From assembly GCA_964036045.1 (NCBI GenBank), contig OZ038380.1, forward strand, positions 117,661,699 through 117,725,698: a DNA stretch of 64,000 nt, in the 5' to 3' direction. Below, one piece after another: positions 9,450 to 19,450 of this stretch (its first letter is position 1; every line of letters begins with the position of its first letter). The position numbers were made by a program, and so were the translations under genes. The stretch is from Eutreptiella sp. 'Long Island Sound 2002'. Lineage: Eukaryota > Euglenozoa > Euglenophyceae > Eutreptiales > Eutreptiaceae. The notes beneath the pieces are model-generated. The model saw only the letters and a program-made list of their open reading frames with translations, did no database searches and was not told the DNA's origin.

Positions 9450-11033
9450 ATGTCGCTTTTCAACTTTGGAACAAGCCGTCAAGCAAATCCAACGCACTCA
9501 GACAACTTACGCTTACAACCGCCGTCTACTTCAAAATTGGCGACTTTTGTGGCCGCCGCAGACGAGAAAAGTATCAAAAACGACCATATCTACTACGAAC
9601 TCAATGAAGGAAAGACGAAAGCCTTCAATAGAAAGAAGACGGGTTTACCAACAAGTGCGAGGCAGGAGTTGTACAACCTCGCCCCATGGCATGTGGGACT
9701 TGACGAAGACGACCTCCACGTATCACTTGACGAGTTGACCATCCCACCACAAGCTCCCAAGTTTACCGTCACGTTGGCTCATGACCCCATGAAACATTTA
9801 AAGGAAATAATTAAAACTCATAAGAGTTTCTACATTTTTCCGACAAATGACAAGCGCGATCCACCTTCCTTTCACCTTCCTTCGCGAAAATGGTCCCAAG
9901 CTTTGAAGCAAGTTTTTGCCGATTTAAAAAAGGAAGACGACCAAAAGGCCTACACGGGGTGGATCACCATGGAATCATGGGAAAGGCACACAAAAGCAAA
10001 AAACCATTTGCTTTTCGCGGCCGGCCCACTTATTGACCTTAAGTGGGCCGTAGACAAAGTAATTGGCCACCACGGGACCAAGCCCCTAGTCCCCACTAGA
10101 GCATTTTCGCTCAAACAAGGTTACACTCCCGAAAGGCCTTTGGTTTCCATACACATCAACACGGCACGCCAACCGTCCGATCCAATAGATTATCGTGACT
10201 TTGACTCACGTGGCCTAAGCCTTGATGCGGCTCTTCGAGCCATTAATGTCCCCAAACCCATTTCCTCGGTTGATATCACCCTTCGTTTCGATATCCACCG
10301 AAATGTCCTTTCCAAATACTATAACGATAGGTATCTTGAGGACCTTGGGAATGGGAAAAACCCGCTGGCGGTAACCGAACGTTCTCTCACGGACGTTAGG
10401 GGCTTTCAAAAGTTTTTGAATCGCCAATTTGAACACCAACAAGAAGACATTTCACTCAATTCAAAGGAAGCGGTGTACCCTTTGGGGGGCGGGATCACAT
10501 TCCGTGCACCACACGAAAAATATCTCCGGTTTGAGTGGTCCTTGCCCACTCAAAGGGGAGAAAGACTCTTGGAGAAAATATTGTCTCATGAATGGTCCAA
10601 GGTGGGTGACATTTTTGTCGTGAAGGTTAAGGACTTAGAGGAAGGCCACCTTTACCAAATGCAGGCCTCACGCGAAATGGTGGCTTCGCACCCGGAAATG
10701 GATGGGCCTGAAACGTGGAGTGTGCTTAACCGCGGGCAACGGGGCAGCCCCCCATACATGTACAATAAGGGAATGTTCGTACGGTCAAAAATAAGCGTCT
10801 TGGCAAACTTAGACGTGAGTGGCTACCCTTGCGATAATGGTCGCAACCCGGTCCAAAGTTTTGCGTGGAATGCTTTTCACAACGATGGGATTATCCTTTT
10901 TTACGGCCCGGAGGCTTCCTTGGTGAGATTCTGGTACCACCACTGCAAATACGGAAACAAAAACGACGGAAGCACAATGCAAACCCATCACCCCGTCCAC
11001 ATGGGCTCAACCGCCGGTCGCCACGTCATTTGA
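9450..11033 (+). CDS. LINE C ORF1, unknown protein upstream of the AlkB frame
   Basis: The open frame begins upstream in element B sequence. The first ATG that belongs to the LINE and looks natural is at 9450 (MSLFNFGTSRQANP), giving 527 residues. The protein is hydrophilic with no transmembrane segment, and I recognise no zinc knuckle, RRM or other standard LINE ORF1 domain. The central part (IYYELNEGKTKAFNRKK, then conserved-looking F/W-rich segments) has the composition of a folded protein. The frame ends at TGA 11031-11033. The AlkB frame is open in the +1 frame from before that point, through a proline-containing linker, so the two were probably one protein. A single indel or a frameshift near 10985-11030 separates them. 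In LINEs, ORF1 proteins usually bind the RNA. Confidence 0.7.
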   Translation: MSLFNFGTSRQANPTHSDNLRLQPPSTSKLATFVAAADEKSIKNDHIYYELNEGKTKAFNRKKTGLPTSARQELYNLAPWHVGLDEDDLHVSLDELTIPPQAPKFTVTLAHDPMKHLKEIIKTHKSFYIFPTNDKRDPPSFHLPSRKWSQALKQVFADLKKEDDQKAYTGWITMESWERHTKAKNHLLFAAGPLIDLKWAVDKVIGHHGTKPLVPTRAFSLKQGYTPERPLVSIHINTARQPSDPIDYRDFDSRGLSLDAALRAINVPKPISSVDITLRFDIHRNVLSKYYNDRYLEDLGNGKNPLAVTERSLTDVRGFQKFLNRQFEHQQEDISLNSKEAVYPLGGGITFRAPHEKYLRFEWSLPTQRGERLLEKILSHEWSKVGDIFVVKVKDLEEGHLYQMQASREMVASHPEMDGPETWSVLNRGQRGSPPYMYNKGMFVRSKISVLANLDVSGYPCDNGRNPVQSFAWNAFHNDGIILFYGPEASLVRFWYHHCKYGNKNDGSTMQTHHPVHMGSTAGRHVI

Positions 11034-11034
11034 A

Positions 11035-12021
11035 GTGAGGACGCCGGCCTCGGAACGTGCGCTCCACGCGCAAGTGGTAGCCGGCCATTTTGGCCCATAT
11101 AAGAATTGGCGAAGGGCGGCGGACCCCAATTTTGTAGGCAACGTATACCGCGCAGAATATGTGCACGCACACTCCTCTATGCTTGGTCACGAATTTGCTA
11201 TGCTGGGCACAGTGATCGTGAGCGCTCACCCCAACTATATCAAGCGTACTGAACTGCTCAAAGCAGAGGATCAGAGCCTCACGGAACAAAACCGTGCGGT
11301 GATGGCGGGAACAAAATTGGGATCCACCGATTTCATCTCGGCAATCATAGCCGAAGACGAGCGGCTCATGGCGCCGCCTGTCAGCGCGCATGAAAAGCTT
11401 GACCTCCTCAATGTGCCAAGCCCCCAAGACGTGCCCCCCAACGTTTGCTTGGACGGAGTCCTCCTACGGTCCTCGGCGATGGACACAGACCAAGAAAAAG
11501 CACTCATTGCCTTCATTGACTCCATCGAAGGATGGGACACGTCCACGCGTAGGCGCCTTCGGCACTACGGATTTTCCCATGAGCACGGTGGAAAGAACGT
11601 CCAGCCTACGGACCCCATCCCTGATTCACTTCGAACAATCATGGAAAATTGCCAAGACCTGCTGCGCGTCAATGACATAGACTCCGTTCTGAACCAGTGT
11701 ACCGTTGCTGACTACCCGCCCAGTGTTGGAGTAATCGATCACGTCGAAAATTTCCTGTTAGGGAACGTGGTACTGATGGCTAACCTGCTGTCCACCGTGC
11801 CTATGCAGTTCACGCCTACTGAGCCCGCAGGTGGTGACAGGGTAGACATTCTGTTGGAACGCTGGTCCATAGTTGCCATCACCGGCAGGGCGCGATACAA
11901 ATATCAACACGGTATCTCAGCTAGGGAATATGACATCATTCGAGGAGAGAACGTCCGAAGGGAAAGGCGCGTCTCTCTGATCTTCCGCAGCGTCCCAGAA
12001 ATATGCAATAAAGAACTGTGA
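11035..12021 (+). CDS. AlkB-like 2-oxoglutarate/Fe(II) dioxygenase in LINE C
   Basis: 328 codons from a GTG at 11035; the true N-terminus probably lies in ORF1. Residues about 135-320 match the AlkB/ALKBH8-like fold: an N-terminal segment PPNVCLDGVLLRSSAM, a substrate-lid-like segment LRHYGFSHEHGGKNV (175-189) and PIPDSLRTIM. The iron site is H236-V-E238 with distal H292 (YKYQHGIS), and the C-terminal R312-x5-R318 (RRVSLIFR) corresponds to the RxNxTxR motif that binds 2-oxoglutarate. The usual HxD is HxE here. AlkB proteins remove methyl groups from damaged or modified DNA or RNA. In a retrotransposon the likely substrate is the element's own RNA or cDNA, which is inference. Position inside the 17-bp duplication shows it belongs to the LINE. 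Confidence 0.82.
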   Translation: MRTPASERALHAQVVAGHFGPYKNWRRAADPNFVGNVYRAEYVHAHSSMLGHEFAMLGTVIVSAHPNYIKRTELLKAEDQSLTEQNRAVMAGTKLGSTDFISAIIAEDERLMAPPVSAHEKLDLLNVPSPQDVPPNVCLDGVLLRSSAMDTDQEKALIAFIDSIEGWDTSTRRRLRHYGFSHEHGGKNVQPTDPIPDSLRTIMENCQDLLRVNDIDSVLNQCTVADYPPSVGVIDHVENFLLGNVVLMANLLSTVPMQFTPTEPAGGDRVDILLERWSIVAITGRARYKYQHGISAREYDIIRGENVRRERRVSLIFRSVPEICNKEL

Positions 12022-12176
12022 TGATCATGTACAGAGTGTGGACCACGGGCTTTGTTCCCCTCTGACAACCCTTTCTATGCCCTCAGTGTTTTCCAAACAC
12101 CATGGAAACCTCCGCAATGAACCAACGCAATACCGCAGAGAATCCAGCGATACCAGTCCTAAGGAGAGTGCATGTG

Positions 12177-12200
12177 CTTCGCTACTTTTTCATGGCGAAG
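12177..12200 (+). ncRNA. Spacer hairpin 1 of LINE C
   Basis: Stem cttcgc/gcgaag of 6 bp with a 12-base loop, followed by tatgtctcctcc. It is the weakest of the four hairpins but keeps the C-G version of the variable pair. Confidence 0.4.
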
Positions 12201-12551
12201 TATGTCTCCTCCTCTTGCTTTTTTCTCCAGCGAAGTTCAGCATTTCCTGCTCCTCATTGCACGACCGCGGTAAACCGTATAAGGGTCCCCCTTTGAACGA
12301 TTTCGTTTTCTCCGTTCACTGGGGCCACCTTCTTGACACAGTCGTGATGCATCAGATTGGGCCCTCCCACGCCCAGTCACTTTCATTTGCGATGCCCGGA
12401 GAGACGGTTGCACTCCCAGTGAACACCGATACGCCTCGCCTGCCCACGGATAGTTGTGTTTCCCGGTCCCGTGCTTGCCCCACTATCATAGGCAAGTTCT
12501 ATATGCGCATACATGCATGTGCCACTTGGCGTTTCAAGAAGGAACAGTACT

Positions 12552-12572
12552 CTTCACTGGTCACCGGTGAAG
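12552..12572 (+). ncRNA. Spacer hairpin 2 of LINE C
   Basis: Stem cttcactgg/ccggtgaag of 9 bp, including one G-U pair, with loop tca, followed by tgtgcctaccctcc. It carries the A-T version of the pair that is G-C in hairpins 1 and 3. Confidence 0.5.
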
Positions 12573-12785
12573 TGTGCCTACCCTCCTATGCATGCGTTAT
12601 GCACCGCGCTTCGGCTGTTATGGCGATCTATTTGCCTTATGCCTTTGTTTATAAAGGGCGCCGCCCAAGTCCAACTGCAGAGCACCGCACGCTACACCTG
12701 TTGCCCGAGCTGCTGGGTTCCTTACCCCGTCTTCACTTCAACACCCTGAGCGCTTCCGGAATGGGACCACGCCCTGATCTACGTG

Positions 12786-12809
12786 CTTCGCTGGCTTTCC
12801 ACAGCGAAG
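12786..12809 (+). ncRNA. Spacer hairpin 3 of LINE C
   Basis: Stem cttcgctg/cagcgaag of 8 perfect pairs with loop gctttcca, followed by tatgtttccct. Confidence 0.5.
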
Positions 12810-13303
12810 TATGTTTCCCTGTCCTTTGGCACACGACACCGCAAAGTCAGACCTTCACCAGCCACTGTCACTACCTACGCCATGAGAACCGGGGTTGTGA
12901 GATCGTGACGGTCTGCAACACTCACATCGGCTTGCCGGCGCGTTCATACTGCTCTGCAGTAAGGCCAGCGAACCTTGGAAAAGTTGCCAGACCTGCCTCA
13001 CAGTACGTCTCCAGTGGGTTCAATTTTAACCGTAGCTCACTCATGGCAGTGTTCCACTTGCCCCCCTTGCTCGCAGTGTATAAAGGGCGCAGCTCAATAC
13101 CAAGAACCCAATTCCAGCAGTCAACACTCACCACCCTTTTGCTCCTCTCCCCTGATGCGCAACGCAGTATACTGATGTACCGCCCCGTCCTCTCCGTGGC
13201 AGTACACACACAGACCTACACACAGACGCTATGCACCTCCCTCTTCAGGGGTATGCGACGTCACAGGAACTTGTTCCCAGTCCATCAAGCATCAACGGTA
13301 CTG

Positions 13304-13324
13304 CTTCACTGGCCATCAGTGAAG
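13304..13324 (+). ncRNA. Spacer hairpin 4 of LINE C
   Basis: Stem cttcactg/cagtgaag of 8 perfect pairs with loop gccat, followed by tatgttccctcc. Compared with hairpin 3, the G-C pair in the middle of the stem is replaced by A-T, a compensatory change. Confidence 0.5.
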
Positions 13325-13879
13325 TATGTTCCCTCCCTCGTCGTTGGACCGCATCGCTCTCGAAACTCACTAGGGAGGTGTTTCAGCAGATTCAGCACAC
13401 CCACGCTTCACACTTCACGCCCGCACCACCTTTTCGTTTGAATGACAGCTCTCGTTCTGGTCAGCACACGCGCGCTGTAGTTACATACGAACAACAAACG
13501 AGTCCAGGTCCCATTGTGAGTCCACTGTGCCTTCCACAGATCGGTTACTTGGATGATCCGAAGCAAGTGCTGATGACTTCGTCAGTTGCCCAAGGTGCAC
13601 AGGTGTCTGGATCTCCAGAGCCCAGCATTCAGACGCCACACACTTCCCCACATGCATGCAAGATGAGCGGTTTTACCCACATCTTCGCCCATGGCACCAA
13701 CACCCCTTCCCCCCCCTTCTCGGAATACAGCCCACACCAGCTTTTTGTTCCTCCCTTCCCTACAAACTCGTCCCTACCAAGGACCCCTGCCCAACAGCTG
13801 CCACACCGGGGCCCTGTAGTCTTTAACGGGTCATGACCTGCACAGTCTCCTGACTCTTATTGGGGTTCCAGAGGCTACT

Positions 13880-16800
13880 GTGAATTCCTTCTCTGCGCGC
13901 ACACATGCTGGCCCATTGCCAGCGCCCGAAGGCCAGAGGGTTCTGGGCGAAAGCTCTCCGGCTCTGGCTAATGCAACCCTTCCCGTGGCCCCAACCCCCC
14001 CCCAAGCCCCTGATCCTCCACTGGCAGGCTCACCGCCTCCTCCTGCTGACGTACCACTTCCCTCTTCTCCCCCCCCGCAGCCCTTCCACCGTACGGCTGA
14101 TCCCCGCCCACGCCCAGCACACATTCATTCCTTGACTATGCGTTCCCACAACATCAACAAGCAAGCCCCCGAGGCATTTATCCACTCGGACCTCCCCAAG
14201 GCCTGGGACATCTCGTTCTACCAAGAACTGACCCGTTCACCGCAACTGCCATTTGGTTGGTCACCTGCGGCTATTCAACTGAAAATATTTTCCTCCATTC
14301 TACCATCGGGTGATGAGGGAGCCTGCATTGTCTTATCCCAACGCGTGGCCCCTTACGCCTTTCCCATTCAGTCCCCGTGCCCCGGGGCGCTCTGCCTCGC
14401 TGAACTACACCTCCCGGGCCTCCCACGCATACTCCTTATTTCTATCTACGCACAGCCCCCCTCAGAGGCGCGAGCTGGAAACGGCTCTTAATAAACTCTT
14501 CGACAAGTACCCGCATTGGGTGATGGGAGGAGACTTTAACGCACAGCTTTCGCACCTGGACACAAACGGTTCCACAGTGAACCGCTGGCACTGGCTTACT
14601 TCGCTAGTTCAGGAAAAAAAAGCGGCTGCGGACACCTTCCGCACTGTGCACAGGGAGCGCCTGGCCTTTACCCGCTACAAAAACTCCCTGCTCCCGTGTG
14701 ACACTCGCATTGATCTGCTCCTATTTTCCTCGTCGGTTGTGTCTCTGCCGTCGGCCTCTTTATTGGAGGCAGACATCGAATCGGCCGACACTTCCTCAGA
14801 CCACCACCCCATTTATTGCACCCTTCGCCTCCCTTGCACACCTCAGTACCCCCCCCCCCCTTGCACCCACTACACGTTTCCGCAGGCTCACGCCGGAGGA
14901 ACAGAAGCAGTTTCACGCGAGTCTACAACCACTCGAGGCATGGGCTGTCGGGTACCGCCCAACCGCCGTCCCGCAGAAAGACTTCGTCAGTCATGTGAAC
15001 TCCCTTGTGGACCAAGTAGCCCAGGCCTACCAAAGTGTTACTCGCCCTCCTATAAAGGACTCTGAGACCAAAATTGAGAGGGATTTTAAACGGGCACTGT
15101 CGAACCTTCCTCAACACGCCCAGCGACGTAAAGAGGCCCTGAAGAACCTTCAGCAACTGAGCGGAAAGTGGCGAAAAAAGCAATCGGCCCGGGAAAAGAA
15201 ACGCCTGCACTACTCCATGGTTCTCGGCAGCAAAATGAAAAAAACCATTGACAGTGTCTTAAACCCCAAGCAACACACCCCGGTCCACCTGTGGGACCCT
15301 TCTACAAACCCACCTGACCTGGTTTGCGAGCCTGAGAAAGTGGGCACGGTTTTTTCTGAGTGCTTGTCTAACCTCGGAGGTGATCCTGACTTCCAGGTCC
15401 CGGATAGCGTGCTACAGCCGTTCATCTCCCTTCTCCCGCAATGCCCTCCGGGCACAGCCGACCAGCCACTGCCCATGCCTGGCTTGCCATGGTTGCACGA
15501 GATAACTGGCGGGGCATCCCCATCCAAGGCCACGGGGGAAGATGAAATAAATTATTATGTGATCTCCTTGTGCCCCCCAGGGATTCAGCTTGTCCTGCTT
15601 GCAGCCATTAGGCATGTCCTTCTTCACGGACCGCCTCCCAAGTGGGCAGGGGCACGCGTCTGCCTCCTCTATAAAAAAGGGGACGCCCGCACCGCGTCAA
15701 ACTATAGGCCCATATGCCTGATTCAGTCTATTGTTAAACTGGCCGCCGCGTGGCAATGCGCGCAACTCACTGCGATAACCGCGAGGCACAGCCTACTTCA
15801 TACCTGTCAACACGGGGGGTTGAAGGGCCACCGCTGCGGCGACCACATTTACGATGTCGTGGCCCGCATGCTTTTGACAAAGGGGAGGCTTTACCACCCT
15901 TACATCGATTTGAACAAAGCCTTGAACTCGGTGCTGTTGGAGGCTTTGTGGAAAACGTTACACGGCTACTCACTTCCACGGGACCTCATCTCTTCTATTC
16001 AACGTCTCTACACACACGCTTATGAACAGTCCACAGTGGAGGGCGTCCCCACAGCCGGTCATGCACAGCGCAGAGGAGTCAGGCAGGGGTGCCCTCTCAG
16101 CCCCCTCCTTTTTAACCTCTACGTAAACATGATGTTCTTCTATTTGGACTCCAAAATGGAGTGGAACATCGAGCGGAGCATACATGCTTTCATAGACGAC
16201 ATACTTTTTCGCGCCCGGTCCCTTCAGGATGTGCACACGGTTTTTGAGGCGTTCGACGGCCCCGCACGCTCTCTGGGTCTCGACATGAATGTCGACAAAA
16301 CCGAGCTTCATGCTCTGCGAGGCTCTGGTCACACCGAAATCGTCTCAAGACACGGCGGCAAAATATCCACACTCGACTCCCGCGGACAGCCAAGGTCCTG
16401 CTACAAATACCTCGGCGTCTTTTTTTACACATCAGACTTCCACAGTAAAGTTATGGATTTTGTCCACACGGAAATCAATGCTTTTTTTGTTCGGCTGGCC
16501 CCGCTTCAACTCACTGCCACTGAGCTCATCAGTCTAGTCAATAAACAGCTTATCCCTGTCCTCGCGTACCGCTTAATGGCAGGACCGGTCACTGATGCGC
16601 AACTGCACAAAATACAGCAATCCATATGGCACGGTGTCGCCCGATATGGCCGACTCCCCCACCATCTCTCGCAAAAGGACCGGCACTTGGGCAGGCCCCA
16701 GGGCTGCTTTTCGCTGATGCCCTTCCAGACCTTCATGCGGTCCCAAATATTCAATTACTCCATGAGGTACCTGAACTGTGACGGCCCGCCCCAATGCTCC

Positions 16801-18297
16801 ATGTACGTTCCCGAGGCACTAAAGGCCCGAAAAGCGAATTGGCTACAAAACGCCTTTGTCGACTCGGTATATGCCCTAGGGGGGAGATGCCACGGTTTTG
16901 GGGAATGGAACCCGTGCCCCGTTGAGCGGCTACTCCCTAAGGAACGGGTCCACGTAGAGGTCATCTCTGGGTGGTTCTCAGGAACGGTTATATCATACTC
17001 TGCCCCTGACTCCGCAGCCCTGATTAAATTCGATGTAGACAACACCCTCTTCCACATTCAGGACAAACGGCACAATTTTACCACTCACCCCCCCCCCCAG
17101 CTCTACCCAGTGGAGCCGGACCCGCCCAAGCATCGCGCGCTTGCCCCCTCGCTTCTGCATCCCCCCCTCCCCCTGCCACCCTACGCCGACCCCTACTCTT
17201 CAGTTCCGATTGAAACCAATGAGTATGGACACTTGTTCCGCTACCCAGAGGAAATTGAACCGCCTCAGGTACCTGCCCTGCAGTCATGGGGGTGCTCCAG
17301 CATCATTCAGGCCCTTTCCCACCCAACTCCACGTGAGTGGCTTTGGATCTATTTGGATGGCTCCTGGGACAGCCCGCTCTCTGGCTCTGCCGCCGTCCTC
17401 GTGTGGACAGATGGCACAGTGCTAGTCCTTTCGATTCCGTGCCCCTACCTCGGCAGTCGCGACTCTGAGTTTTGGTCATTCGTTCAGTGTGTCCGTTATT
17501 TAGAATCAGTTCAGTTTCGTGGTAAGGCATTCTTCTGTATTGAGAATTCTCAGCTCGTTGATTGCGTTGACTGGTTTCTGTCGGGCACAGCGTACCCCCC
17601 GCCCTCTTCTTCGTCCCAGGGCACCTGGCAGACAGTTATCTGCAGTCTCATCTCTAATGCCACATTCACCATCGGGGCGGGTTGGCTTAAATCCCACGTG
17701 GGCTTTCCGGGCAACGAAGTCGCAGACAGCTTCGCGAAATACACCGCATATGCGTGTCGTGTCGCCCTTACTCACCGCCAGCCGCCGGCACGGTACTCGG
17801 TCACCTTCCAAGGAAACCCGTGGCACCATAAATTCAGCGGCGCGGCAAGGCGGCGCCTGTATCCCCGCCACCAACACACGGCCATTGCAACGCCCCTGAG
17901 CTTCGACTGGTCGTCTCATTACAGCTGGTTCAGCGCATTCGCGGACAAGTGGGTCATGGGAGTAAAGGGTTCTAAGGGCTCTGCGCCCTACTGGGAACTG
18001 CCTGGCCGCCAATGCCCCCACTGCGACGACGTTCACCCTCTAGATCTCCCATCCTGTGTAGCCTTTTGCGCCATCTTCCGTCCCTTCCTCCATCAAATGG
18101 CTGACGCGTGGGGATTTGCGCTGGCGCCCGTGGTGCACTCCTGGCTTCAGGACCGAGTGCGCACTAAAGGGGAGCTACGGAATTTTGCGCGCACCTTAGT
18201 CCCATTAACACTTTACAAACAGCTGGTCCCACGTCCAACACAGAAGTCAGTCCTCCGGGAGGCTCTCCACCTGGTCGCTCTCGCCTCGCTTTTATAG
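13880..18297 (+). CDS. LINE C ORF2: AP endonuclease, reverse transcriptase, RNase H
   Basis: Three overlapping frames form one protein of about 1470 residues, with switches near 14460 (C6 run) and 14850 (C10 run). The endonuclease begins with MRSHNIN and DISFYQEL, continues with MGGDFNAQL and RIDLLLFSS, and ends with SDHHPIYCTL; these are the Asn, Glu, Asp and His positions of APE nucleases. The RT is in the 14698-18297 frame: YIDLNKALNSV, RRGVRQGCPLSPLLFNLYVN and the catalytic box FIDD. The RNase H has YLDGSWD, SEFWSFV and HVGFPGNEVADSFAK, but the third acidic position reads IENSQL, so that Asp may be lost. A C-terminal C-x2-C-x3-H-x6-C (CPHCDDVHPLDLPSC) is a LINE-type zinc motif. The protein nicks the target and copies the RNA there. 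Confidence 0.88.
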
Positions 18298-19433
18298 TCA
18301 AGGCAGTTTGCACTGCACGCCGCGACCACCCCCTCCCCGAGCCCTTACCCCCACCTTTAGGGGCCAACCCCTTTTTTGTGTCCCACGGCCCATACAGCAC
18401 CTCGGATGGCCCCCCCCCCACACCCCAGCACTTATATCGCCCCCCCCCCCCAGCTCCAAAGTCAGTCACCCTCAAAGCCCCCGCGCGCCGGGGCACAAAG
18501 CGAAATGCTCCCACGGGTCCAGGACACAGTTCCCCTCCACGAAAAAGTAAAAAGGAGTCCCGCCGCCTTTCCTCGGTTACCTCCTTCCTTCGCCCTGGCA
18601 ACCGGTGACACACTTCCCGCGTCTCACAGGACCCTTCTCACATCGCAGGCTTATATCCGGCCCTGGGCTCGCCCCCACTCTCGTATGGTGCATCGCAGAA
18701 CCGTCCACGGTCATCAGCTCCGCGGCATTGCCATTCCACCTCTATACCTCGTCAGTATTTCTTGGCTAGCGCCCCTGCTTCCCGAATTGGTGTTTCGTAT
18801 AACCATTCGTCCTCGCCTCTTGCCCTTATTCCCCCCTTCGCCCCCGATTCTGCTCCCCAGGTCCCCGGAATGAACGGAACTCCAGCTTCGTCGTCACGAG
18901 CGGCCTAATCTAATTGCTCGCTGGCCACCAGGGCCGTGTACATTATAATAGGCGCCGTGATGACCCTTCATTCGCCAGACTAAGCACCTGCCTGTGTTTC
19001 TGCCGTCGGCTTCTGTCCGCTGTGTTCCCGGGCCCTTCACCCCCCACCCTTATTCCTCCACCCCCCTCGGCACCCCCTCCCGCCGATGCTTACACGCGTC
19101 GCCCGGCTGGCGACAGCCCCCCTTTCTTTGCTTGATTTCAGTCACACCCACTGACGCCAGAGGTCCAGTGGCCCTGGTAGGGGGGACAGCCAGTAACATC
19201 AGGAAGCGCCCAGCTCCTGCCTGTTTCTTCCCTGTACACGACGCGAATTGGCCTTACTGTATCCAAGGACAGCCACAGGTACACGCGCAGGGTGCCCAGC
19301 CGGCCGGCACAGCCCCATGACGACCCCTAGGGATCATCTGAGTCCCCGCCCAGCCCCAACCACCCCCTGTACATATCACTGTGTGCATACTTGAACCCTT
19401 AAGGACTCGCAGAGATGTTGACATGTTTTAAAA
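18298..19433 (+). other. 3' untranslated region of LINE C
   Basis: About 1.1 kb, rich in C with runs of up to eleven C. I see no credible protein. It ends ...catgttttaaaa directly before the right copy of the 17-bp duplication, so the element has no long poly(A) tail. Confidence 0.65.
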
Positions 19434-19450
19434 AAGACACAGTAAATTGT
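19434..19450. repeat. Target site duplication of LINE C, right copy
   Basis: The second copy of aagacacagtaaattgt, identical to 9199-9215. Translated on the minus strand it encodes part of TIYCV of the integrase, and that is how the two halves of the gene rejoin. Confidence 0.92.

Larger units (their letters stand above)
12022..13879 (+). other. LINE C spacer with repeated hairpins and TATA-like motifs
   Basis: About 1.85 kb between the AlkB frame and the endonuclease. A long frame (12038-13441) crosses it, but its translation is low-complexity and repeats where the DNA repeats, so I do not treat it as a protein gene. The DNA contains four related hairpins (separate entries), each followed by t(a/g)tg(t/c)(t/c)(t/c)cc. 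Between them are TATA-like segments: tataagggtcc near 12274, tataaagggcgc near 12649 and tataaagggcgc near 13079. The arrangement looks like degenerate duplication of a unit of a few hundred bases. Confidence 0.6.
9216..19433 (+). mobile_element. Non-LTR retrotransposon (LINE) C encoding an AlkB-like domain
   Basis: A 10.2-kb plus-strand LINE inserted in the integrase gene of element B, bounded by a perfect 17-bp target duplication. From 5' to 3' it carries an ORF1 of unknown fold (9450-11033), an AlkB-like dioxygenase frame (11035-12021), a 1.8-kb spacer with repeated hairpins, ORF2 with AP-type endonuclease, RT, RNase H and a C-terminal CCHC-like motif (13880-18297), and a 1.1-kb 3' untranslated region ending in ttttaaaa without a long poly(A). 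It is unusually long for a LINE. The APE plus RNase H architecture places it with the I/Tad/RTE-like APE clades in a broad sense. I cannot assign the clade without a tree. Confidence 0.92.

Noticed and set aside
11035-12021. AlkB frame as an exon of a host gene
   Set aside because: It lies well inside the perfect 17-bp target duplication of the LINE and immediately follows ORF1 in the same direction.
12038-13441. 467-codon open frame in the LINE spacer
   Set aside because: Its translation repeats wherever the DNA hairpin repeats occur, it has no domain, and another frame overlaps it. Structured RNA or duplicated DNA explains it better.
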